A stretch of DNA of 5,758 nucleotides from an uncultured Fretibacterium sp. (GTDB lineage: Bacteria; Synergistota; Synergistia; Synergistales; Aminobacteriaceae), in the NCBI GenBank assembly GCA_937892105.1, contig CALAUZ010000270.1, positions 1 to 5,758 on the forward strand. Direction: 5' to 3'. The translations under genes were made by a program, and so were the position numbers. This document shows positions 1 to 5,634 of the stretch, in pieces. The notes beneath the pieces were generated by a model that was not told the DNA's origin, made no database searches, and saw only the letters and a program-made list of their open reading frames with translations. The first letter of the stretch is position 1; each line of letters begins with the position of its first letter.

Positions 1-100
1 TCTCTCCACATATCCGCATATACTCTAGCAATGCCTCTCGGTATCTCATCATATTCACTGGATAGGTATATAGCATCTTCTCAGCAGCTCTATAATGCAT
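1..100 (-). CDS. Partial gene at window edge, possible RinA/ArpU-like phage transcription regulator (N-terminus only)
   Basis: An ATG at 98-100 opens a frame that stays open for 33 codons and leaves the window at position 1, so only the N-terminus is visible. A GAGGG at 110-114 lies 9 bases upstream as a plausible ribosome binding site, and the preceding gene stops 29 bases before the start. The peptide begins MHYRAAEKMLYTYP and continues as a probable amphipathic helix ending near LLEYMRICGE. The pattern AEKxLYxYP followed by a charged helix resembles the start of small phage regulators of the RinA/ArpU group, which activate late operons in Bacillota phages; a position just after the replication genes would suit that. 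The family call rests on one short motif and is inference. The frame itself is better supported, but 33 codons is short and it could be a chance opening. Confidence 0.55.
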   Translation of the reverse strand, partial: MHYRAAEKMLYTYPVNMMRYREALLEYMRICGE

Positions 101-129
101 TGACCTTCACCCTCACCTCATTACCCTTT

Positions 130-390
130 TTATTCTAGTAATTCAGTTTCCCCTTTCCCGCTTATTCTTTTCTCACCTGATAATATCTTCATTCCGCAAA
201 TCTCATAGCCTATCTTTAGCCCTTCATGCCACCATTCCATAACGTCATAGCGTGATACATATTCGTCGCAACACCAGCAATCTAAGTACACTAATACATC
301 TGGGTTTTCTTCCGTCACATTCTTCTTCACTCGCCTACATGCTTCATAGTGCACACAATCTTCTCTATATGCCTGCATTTTCTTCCTCAC
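130..390 (-). CDS. Small cysteine-rich phage-type protein, probable zinc-binding (86 aa)
   Basis: Unnamed 86-residue protein. I chose the GTG start at 390 because it overlaps the stop of the upstream gene by four bases (GTGA) and has AGGAG at 398-402 with a 7-base spacer; an in-frame ATG at 378 has only a GAGGAAG 3 bases away. Six cysteines occur at residues 12, 18, 38, 40, 41 and 65. The N-terminal stretch DCVHYEAC followed about 20 residues later by DCWCCDEY resembles the short Cys-rich proteins often found in phage early regions, where a C-x2-Y-x2-C pair and a second cysteine cluster are thought to bind zinc. The middle (DVMEWWHEGLKIGYEICGMK) has two adjacent tryptophans and may form a helix; the tail is charged and probably disordered. 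No signal peptide or membrane segment is visible. Zinc binding is inferred and the function is unknown. Confidence 0.75.
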   Translation of the reverse strand: MRKKMQAYREDCVHYEACRRVKKNVTEENPDVLVYLDCWCCDEYVSRYDVMEWWHEGLKIGYEICGMKILSGEKRISGKGETELLE

Positions 391-848
391 ACTTCTTCTC
401 CTCGTTCCCGTAATATCTCCCGAAGTATTTCCTTTATACGCTCCTTCCCGAATAACTTATTATCTCCGCACTCTAAGATTAACCCTATGCATGTCTCTCT
501 CGTCCCACGCCTTATATGCCGCATAAAATCTTCCAGAGATATATTATATTTCGCCATTATCCATAGCATTTTTTCTCCTTCAGTCTTATAGGGTAAATCC
601 TTCACTATGTCTACACCATAGGCATTACGGTAATAACTTGCTAGCACTTTCAGATAAAACTCTCCATACCCTAATGACATGCTCCTATTACCATGCTCCC
701 AGCAATGCACTGTAGACGCAGATACTCCTAACACTCGCGCTATACGTTTTAGCGTCAATCTTCCCCTATAGAGTTTGTCATATCTCCGAAGGGCTGCTAA
801 ATACTTCACCTTATCCATAGGGACAGCTTCTTCTTTGGGACGAGGCAT
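387..848 (-). CDS. HTH DNA-binding protein, paralogue B (153 aa)
   Basis: A probable cytoplasmic DNA-binding protein with an XRE-like fold. Residues 31-51 (from LTLKRIARVLGVS to HCWE) match the usual helix-turn-helix of this superfamily: a small residue in helix 2, GVS at the turn, and a recognition helix ending in WE. The following YLKVLxxYY segment (about 65-73) would be the supporting helix. A second conserved block, PYKTEGEKMLWIMAKY (86-101), leads into a possible second HTH; the C-terminal 25 residues are a basic/acidic helix. It is clearly related to the protein encoded just upstream. The ATG at 846-848 shares one base with the upstream TAA (TAATG), and a GGAGAGGG ribosome binding site lies at 854-861, so coupling is likely. 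An internal ATG at 818 has no good site. The target and role are unknown; a repressor, an antirepressor or a replication accessory are all possible. Confidence 0.8.
   Translation of the reverse strand: MPRPKEEAVPMDKVKYLAALRRYDKLYRGRLTLKRIARVLGVSASTVHCWEHGNRSMSLGYGEFYLKVLASYYRNAYGVDIVKDLPYKTEGEKMLWIMAKYNISLEDFMRHIRRGTRETCIGLILECGDNKLFGKERIKEILREILRERGEEV
398..402 (-). promoter_or_regulatory. Ribosome binding site for the GTG-started 86-aa gene
   Basis: AGGAG on the minus strand with a 7-base spacer to GTG at 388-390. It lies inside the last codons of the upstream HTH gene. It decides the start in favour of GTG over the ATG twelve bases downstream. Confidence 0.65.
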
Positions 849-1120
849 TACAACCCTCTCCAGTCTATTAACGTACTAGCTGCAGTCCCCATGATCTTAC
901 TTCGGAGATACTCATTGCTATAGCGCTCTAGCCCTCCCGCAAAAACTATCACCTTACACTTCACTGTATTGACATGTAATTCTTTCGCTAGGGCATTCCA
1001 CGTTACTTTATATTTCGCCATTAGCCAGACTAATTTTTCTCCTTCAGTACGATAAGGCTCGCGCTTTAATGGGTCTATGTCATATTTCTGCGTGTAATAA
1101 TCTACTAGCACTTTCAGATA
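544..1120. repeat. Diverged tandem gene duplication, offset 464 bp
   Basis: Identical words recur at a constant 464-base offset between the two HTH genes: a 16-mer at 544-559 and 1008-1023, a 15-mer at 570-584 and 1034-1048, and a 16-mer at 641-656 and 1105-1120. They encode the conserved K/RTEGEK...MAKY and YLKVL regions. The constant offset, close to one gene length, shows one duplication without internal gaps across this stretch. Confidence 0.85.
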
Positions 1121-1318
1121 CTTCCTTGCATGTTCTAGGGGCATCCTTGAAGGCCCACTCTCCCAGCTCTTAAGCATGTCTATACTCACACCTAATTTCT
1201 CCGCCATTGCTTCCCGTGATAGCTCATTGTCTAATAGCTTTGCATACAGCCTTAACGTCATTAATTGTTCCGCAGTCTCTCGGGATACTTTCTTTGTCGC
1301 AACTCGCTCATTAGCCAT
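848..1318 (-). CDS. HTH DNA-binding protein, paralogue A (156 aa)
   Basis: An XRE-like protein paralogous to its downstream neighbour. The first HTH is at residues 33-53 (LSREAMAEKLGVS to SWE), followed by the YLKVLxDYY helix (67-75). The block PYRTEGEKLVWLMAKY (88-103) is nearly identical to that of the neighbour, and the residues after it (KVTWNALAKELHVNT) look like a second HTH, so a two-HTH architecture is plausible. The C-terminus differs from the paralogue and ends in a short Thr/Ser/Trp tail. The ATG at 1316-1318 overlaps the stop of the upstream gene by 8 bases. The upstream sequence (GGTGAAGAAAA) is only a weak Shine-Dalgarno, so translation probably depends on termination of the gene before it. 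HTH identity comes from motif reading; the biological role (lysogeny control, operon autoregulation or replication) is not shown by the sequence. Confidence 0.8.
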   Translation of the reverse strand: MANERVATKKVSRETAEQLMTLRLYAKLLDNELSREAMAEKLGVSIDMLKSWESGPSRMPLEHARKYLKVLVDYYTQKYDIDPLKREPYRTEGEKLVWLMAKYKVTWNALAKELHVNTVKCKVIVFAGGLERYSNEYLRSKIMGTAASTLIDWRGL

Positions 1319-1796
1319 TTTTCTTCACCGCCTTATTCGCAACATACAGCCTTAATCCTTCACCTATAACTTCTTCAACGCTTCCGCCTTTAAAGATATC
1401 TGCAAACTCATTCCCCATTCGTAACAAGTTCGCTAATTCTCCGCTTATCAGGATAAAATCCTCATTCTCGAACTTGGCCCGCACTCCGGAATTATCTCCC
1501 TGAAAGTTTATCGTTATCTGCTTAGGCCCGTCACTAACCTTACGGCCCATAATATAAGGCACATAATTCTTAAACTCTGCAAACTGCGCATACACTTCAA
1601 CACTCAGATATTCCGGTGACCTAAACAATCGCTCTAGTCCGTACCAGGTTATCCCGTATTTATCTCGCCACTGCCTTTTATTGCCGGGAAATTCCTCAAT
1701 CGACTGCTGTACTTCAGCCTGCAGCTTAGGGATATTCGCCATCGCTACTTCATCATCATTGATTAACTTACATTGTAATGTTCGTTCACTTGCCAT
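1311..1796 (-). CDS. Unknown small protein with probable HTH (161 aa)
   Basis: I do not recognise a named family. The start is set at the ATG at 1794-1796 (MASERTLQCK) because a perfect AAGGAGG at 1803-1809 lies 6 bases upstream; an in-frame ATG at 1823 would add nine residues but has no comparable site. The gene overlaps the primase-helicase stop by 11 bases. Residues 1-38 are polar and partly helical. Residues 40-80, with WRDKYGITWYGLERLF and the helix SVEVYAQFAEF, read like an HTH in which KYGIT opens helix 2. Residues 92-118 alternate hydrophobic and polar residues (KQITINFQG, AKFENEDFILIS) and suggest a small beta unit. The C-terminus carries a helix (SVEEVIGEGLRLYVANKA) and a basic tail. 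There are no membrane segments. DNA binding is inferred; it may serve the replication protein before it or regulate the operon. Confidence 0.75.
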   Translation of the reverse strand: MASERTLQCKLINDDEVAMANIPKLQAEVQQSIEEFPGNKRQWRDKYGITWYGLERLFRSPEYLSVEVYAQFAEFKNYVPYIMGRKVSDGPKQITINFQGDNSGVRAKFENEDFILISGELANLLRMGNEFADIFKGGSVEEVIGEGLRLYVANKAVKKNG

Positions 1797-4700
1797 CTTT
1801 TTCCTCCTTGTTATTCCAGTCAAAAACTTCCTCGAGCATTTCTACATTTATCCCCTTAAATTCTTCAGGGTGTTGTGCCAAATAATCGTGAAATATCTCC
1901 CATTCCTGTGCATCAAATTCTTCAGGGTGTTGCAACAAGTATTTGTGAAGTCTCACCAATTCCTCATAACGGAAGCAGGCTAGTTCACGTGGCTTATACT
2001 TGTACACTCTCAGCAAGTCCTTCCCAGACATTTGCCTAATATCGTACTTGGCCGAGACCTTCCGGAATTGTTCTGCCTCACTCTCATTCTGGAGAGATGG
2101 TGTGTCCTTAAAGTAGTTCACTAAGGCTATCCACACTACGGACTTCATTCTCATTGCTTGTTCTTCATCCTGAATGCTGCACTGATAGATTGCTGACATT
2201 CTGGCCAAGACCTCACGGCTACGATCGCCTTCGAGATACTTTTCCGCTATCTGTTCTCTCAGGTCATTCATCATGTCCTGATAATTTCTGCGATAGTGTT
2301 CCAGCTCTAATGGTGAAAACACTTGCGAGTGACGCTCTACGTATTCGTTCAGTTCACTCCATTCCTCAAACGTGAAGTTCTTAAGCTCGGTTGTAGTCGC
2401 TATACGATACTTGCTCAGAAGTTCCTTCACTGTTTGCTTTGTGGGAGGAACGTCCGCAGATATATTCCCGGTGGGCTGTATTACCTTAATCTGCGGACTA
2501 TCTATGGCACTGAAGGAGTTGCCCCCTTCCGCGCTCGCTTGTGATGAAAAATCCTCCACAGGTATACCATTATTCACAATGTCTAATATTAACGAGGGGG
2601 TATTACCAGTAACCACACTTAAGGAAGGTAAATTATTCTTTCCCTGTGGAGGCTCTATCGTACTGAGAGCTTGCACTCTCTCCGTACCCGTATTTATGTC
2701 TAATGCACTTCCGGTTTCAGTGTCTTCATCATTAGAGACCCCTGCAGTAAGCTCTGGAACTCGGCCTCCGTGAATGCCCTTATCTGCAAGGGATGATTGA
2801 CCTGAAGCGGTAGTGCCTCCGATCTCTATATCTTCATGTATTCCTGATATTCCTGCCGTGCTAGTAGCATTAACAGGAAGCTCCGAAATATTAGCCTTTG
2901 CCGTCTCTCTCGCCTGCGTAGACGAGTTAGCATTCGCTGCATTATTACCATCTGGTGACGTTCCGAGCGCAATAACTTGGCCTTTTTCCGTCTTTTGGCT
3001 AATGTCCGCTGTCTCCGACAATACTTCGCATACTTTCTCAAACTCGGTCTGTTCCGGGTCGTCGAACTCAAAAATCCGATATCTACCATCTGTCGCCCTC
3101 CTTATTTTTATCCCGCCAATAGATGAATGTTGCCTCAGAGTTTGCTCTATATCCTTCATGAACTCTAAGCGATTGAGCTGCGTAAATCCTCCCTGCTTGC
3201 ACCATTCTTTATAGAGCGCATAAACTTCTTTCTCGCTCATTGACCGCCCATATTGGCCTAATAATTCTTCGTTCACAAATGACACTGTCGGGTTCATCTG
3301 CTCCATGAACTTGGAATAGGTCTCAAAGCTATCAAGCGCATCAGTAAACTCTCCGCTCTCCCTTAACGCTAAATATCCTTCGTATGCCCAATTAAATATC
3401 CCCGGCAATTCCGTGATTAATTCGCTGTAAAGATTTTTGTTATCCTTATCGCCAATGAAGGTCTGATCAAAATGCACAAAGACTAATCGACGTAACAATC
3501 CATAAGAGACATCTGTTGTCCCAGAGAATCTATTCATTGCTACTATCATCTTTGACCTTGTCCGGAACTTCACTGCGTCTACACCTTTATGCGCTGCCAT
3601 TATGGGATCACCGGAGACTACTGCTTTGAGTACATCTTCATTGCCAGAAAAAGCGTTCTTAGTCTCATAGCAGAAATTTACCCAGCTGTTTTGAAGTGCT
3701 ATCGGGTCAAACGCCTCACTCAGTTTTGAAGGCTGCACACTTGAAGTATTCTCCGGCCCATAAAGCTGTTCAAGCACATTCATGAATACTGACTTCCCGT
3801 TGCGACCGTCCCCTATTAAGTAAAACATTTTCTGCAACCTATTATCTGGGAACATGATATAGCCCGCTAATTGCTGTAGCAGCCTCATCTTCCCCACATC
3901 CCTATTACATACATCACGAATAAACTTCTCCCACTTAGGAGCCGTAGCTTTTGGGTTGTAGTTATAGGGCAACTGCGTCGTTGTCATATCTGCTGGATTA
4001 TGTGCTTGAAATCTTTTTGCGGGGTCTAGCTCATCAAGGTATAACGTTCCATTCAGGAAGCTAATCACGGCCTTCTTGTTAAATGCTATTTCTCCTGAAT
4101 GCATTATCTTGAGGTATTCCGTAACCTTCTTCATTCTTCCTGCGCTTGCCTTTGAAGCCAATGCCTCACCGCAATATTTATTGACTATCCAATCACTGAC
4201 CTCTGACCACACTCCTTTCTGGTACTCATAAAACTTGCCTGCAACGTCAAACAATAGATTATGCTTAGCCTCTACCAGTTTTGCCACATCTGGTTCAGGA
4301 ATAGGCTTTTGTGCTTGTGCATAGAGCATATTAATCAGCTTTTTGCTATAGCGCATAACTGCGAAGCCCTTAAGAGCCTCACTTTTATCTTCTAAGAGCA
4401 TGCAGCCTTCTTTCAGCATAAACAGGTCTACTGCGCTGCACCATGAGCTTGCTTGACGGAACACTTCGGCTAACTCATTTTCATTCTTAGCTGCGTCTGC
4501 CAATTCCAGAATGCCTAACCTTGCTGACTTCACTAAATCTTCAAGGCTTCCTCCTGCGCAATAGTAATCGCTAACGTCTTTCACCCCTATGTTATGTCCT
4601 TCAGGTGTAGTAACAGTTTGGGGGACATGTGCGCACATAAATGGGATATGAGCGTCGGCCAATATTCTTGACATTGTGAGCAAGAAATTATGACCTGCAT

Positions 4701-5634
4701 TATCGTTATCGAAGCACAGGAGAACTTTGTCATACATTCTGGCCAAGTCCAATAAATGGGGGAGATAGCTTTTAGAGAAATGGCCTCCTCCTGGGGATTG
4801 AACTTGCCAGCCATCTTGTGCGAAAGAGAGAGCATCAACGAGACCTTCAAGAATGCAGAGATATTTATCGCGAGGGTTAGGTGTAGTGTCTGAATACTCT
4901 CTGCCGTCCGAGCCGAGATAATTTTGCTTAGTAGTAGTACCTGGCCGTAAGGTTTGCCCTCCCCAAGCTATATTTTCATGAACGAAGTTATCAGATAAAG
5001 AAGCCTTCTTATACTTAGGGGCATAATCTGGGTCATTCTTAGGCAAATCGTAACGAGGTGGAAGGCCTTCTCTAGTGAAGGGAGAATCGTCTCTACCACA
5101 GAAATAAGTGAACTGATTATTCTTAGTGTAAGGAAAGATAACTCTATGCCTTTTAGGGGAATAGCCTAGAGAGAAGGCCTTAATTGTCTCGTCAGTGATA
5201 TGCCTAGAATGAAGGTAATTCATGGCCTCTGGGGTAGATAACAGGGTAGAGTGCCAGAAAGCTACATTATCATTGAGAGTTTTCTGCTGAGCTGATAGGG
5301 TTGAAGAATATGAAGATGAATTATTTTGCTGAGTGAACACGGGGTAACCAGCAAGATATTCTACGGCATCTTTAAAGCCTTGAGGATCATCAGAGAACAG
5401 GGCTAATTTGGCTATATCGATTATGTCATAGAATTTATGAGTGCCATGGTCATAAGCGAATGTGTCATTAATTTGGAATGAGGGGTGAATATCATTATCT
5501 CTAATGAAAGCGGGAGCGCAAATGACATCACCTTGAAATCTGACTGGTAAATTGAGGGTAGATTTGCAGAAAACGTAGACTGAATTAGAAGTTTTAAGCT
5601 GGATAATAATATCTTTGAGGTTATGACCTAACAT
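1786..5634 (-). CDS. Phage TOPRIM primase / SF3 helicase with long C-terminal extension (1282 aa)
   Basis: This should synthesise RNA primers and unwind duplex DNA at the phage replication fork. Residues 31-97 resemble the CHC2 primase N-terminal fold (HPSFQIN, YDHGT, YDIIDIA, AVEYLA) but keep only Cys39 of the zinc ligands. The TOPRIM domain covers about 258-358: Glu263 in ILEG, Asp309 and Asp311 in FDNDNAG, and KDVSD at 352-356. A D5_N-like region spans about 455-595. The SF3 ATPase follows, with Walker A GDGRNGKS (608-615), a Walker B-type acid Glu657, sensor Asn701 in AMNRF and arginines 715-716. A winged-helix-like segment (797-857) ends the usual core. Beyond it lie a Ser/Thr/Asn/Gly-rich linker (about 858-1066) and a helical domain (1067-1282) with internal repeats, making the protein well longer than typical relatives. 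The ATG at 5632-5634 has AGGAG at 5646-5650. Base skew changes within the gene near codon 340. Confidence 0.93.
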   Translation of the reverse strand: MLGHNLKDIIIQLKTSNSVYVFCKSTLNLPVRFQGDVICAPAFIRDNDIHPSFQINDTFAYDHGTHKFYDIIDIAKLALFSDDPQGFKDAVEYLAGYPVFTQQNNSSSYSSTLSAQQKTLNDNVAFWHSTLLSTPEAMNYLHSRHITDETIKAFSLGYSPKRHRVIFPYTKNNQFTYFCGRDDSPFTREGLPPRYDLPKNDPDYAPKYKKASLSDNFVHENIAWGGQTLRPGTTTKQNYLGSDGREYSDTTPNPRDKYLCILEGLVDALSFAQDGWQVQSPGGGHFSKSYLPHLLDLARMYDKVLLCFDNDNAGHNFLLTMSRILADAHIPFMCAHVPQTVTTPEGHNIGVKDVSDYYCAGGSLEDLVKSARLGILELADAAKNENELAEVFRQASSWCSAVDLFMLKEGCMLLEDKSEALKGFAVMRYSKKLINMLYAQAQKPIPEPDVAKLVEAKHNLLFDVAGKFYEYQKGVWSEVSDWIVNKYCGEALASKASAGRMKKVTEYLKIMHSGEIAFNKKAVISFLNGTLYLDELDPAKRFQAHNPADMTTTQLPYNYNPKATAPKWEKFIRDVCNRDVGKMRLLQQLAGYIMFPDNRLQKMFYLIGDGRNGKSVFMNVLEQLYGPENTSSVQPSKLSEAFDPIALQNSWVNFCYETKNAFSGNEDVLKAVVSGDPIMAAHKGVDAVKFRTRSKMIVAMNRFSGTTDVSYGLLRRLVFVHFDQTFIGDKDNKNLYSELITELPGIFNWAYEGYLALRESGEFTDALDSFETYSKFMEQMNPTVSFVNEELLGQYGRSMSEKEVYALYKEWCKQGGFTQLNRLEFMKDIEQTLRQHSSIGGIKIRRATDGRYRIFEFDDPEQTEFEKVCEVLSETADISQKTEKGQVIALGTSPDGNNAANANSSTQARETAKANISELPVNATSTAGISGIHEDIEIGGTTASGQSSLADKGIHGGRVPELTAGVSNDEDTETGSALDINTGTERVQALSTIEPPQGKNNLPSLSVVTGNTPSLILDIVNNGIPVEDFSSQASAEGGNSFSAIDSPQIKVIQPTGNISADVPPTKQTVKELLSKYRIATTTELKNFTFEEWSELNEYVERHSQVFSPLELEHYRRNYQDMMNDLREQIAEKYLEGDRSREVLARMSAIYQCSIQDEEQAMRMKSVVWIALVNYFKDTPSLQNESEAEQFRKVSAKYDIRQMSGKDLLRVYKYKPRELACFRYEELVRLHKYLLQHPEEFDAQEWEIFHDYLAQHPEEFKGINVEMLEEVFDWNNKEEKDGK
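1803..1809 (-). promoter_or_regulatory. Strong ribosome binding site for the 161-aa gene
   Basis: AAGGAGG on the minus strand with a 6-base spacer to ATG at 1794-1796. It is the best Shine-Dalgarno in the window, it lies inside the last codons of the primase-helicase gene, and it fixes the start of the next gene. Confidence 0.8.
1858..1971 (-). repeat. In-frame 57-bp tandem repeat in the primase-helicase C-terminus
   Basis: Two adjacent 57-base units, 1858-1914 and 1915-1971, begin with the same 18 bases and match at about 41 of 57 positions by hand count. Each encodes 19 residues built around YL-x-QHPEEF. The multiple-of-three length keeps the frame. It appears to be a local duplication of a helical segment. 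Confidence 0.75.
2437..3063 (-). other. Low-complexity linker segment of the primase-helicase
   Basis: About 209 residues (858-1066) rich in Ser, Thr, Asn, Gly and Ala, with few aromatic residues and no predicted helices of note. It separates the SF3/winged-helix core from the C-terminal helical domain and is probably disordered. A loose internal similarity is visible between ELPVNATSTAGISGIHEDIE and ELTAGVSNDEDTETG. Several other frames are open across this stretch because of its codon composition; I regard them as shadows. Confidence 0.65.
4627..4638. repeat. Perfect 12-bp palindrome at the GC-skew switch
   Basis: ATGTGCGCACAT reads identically on both strands and lies within a few bases of the point where G-versus-C bias reverses. 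It is inside the TOPRIM-coding part of the primase-helicase gene and encodes part of MCAHV. It could be a protein-binding site at an origin, or chance. Confidence 0.5.
5062..5181. repeat. Inverted repeat with AAGGCCTT palindromes
   Basis: AAGGCCTTCTCTAG at 5062-5075 faces CTAGAGAGAAGGCCTT at 5166-5181, complementary apart from a two-base insertion, with about 90 bases between the arms. Each arm also contains the palindrome AAGGCCTT (5062-5069 and 5174-5181), and the first extends to ten bases (5061-5070). It lies within the coding sequence, 430-550 bases from the skew switch. Confidence 0.45.

Noticed and set aside
101..129. Terminator between the Cys-rich gene and the partial gene
   Set aside because: There is no G+C-rich stem followed by a U-run in this 29-base gap; it looks like an ordinary leader with a ribosome binding site.
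557..820. TTATCCATA words at 557-565 and 812-820 resembling DnaA boxes
   Set aside because: Both differ from the consensus, lie in unrelated codons of one gene, are far from the skew switch and do not cluster.
848..1796. Toxin-antitoxin reading of the small HTH genes
   Set aside because: No neighbouring protein resembles a known toxin, and the genes sit inside a replication operon; an HTH alone is not enough.
1797..1823. Nine-residue N-terminal extension of the 161-aa protein
   Set aside because: The strong AAGGAGG with 6-base spacing points to ATG at 1796; the extension would place the site inside its own coding region.
2826..3089. Minus-strand 87-residue Arg-rich frame inside the primase-helicase linker
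   Set aside because: It overlaps a well supported gene in another frame; its high Arg content follows from the codons of the low-complexity linker, and it has no convincing ribosome binding site.
2372..3214. Plus-strand open frames of up to 133 codons opposite the linker
   Set aside because: They are antisense to a gene with clear domains; the lack of stops reflects the composition of the linker and their peptides show no recognisable domain.
4587..4850. Minus-strand 87-residue frame within the TOPRIM region
   Set aside because: It is a shadow of the primase-helicase frame, where the TOPRIM catalytic residues are intact.
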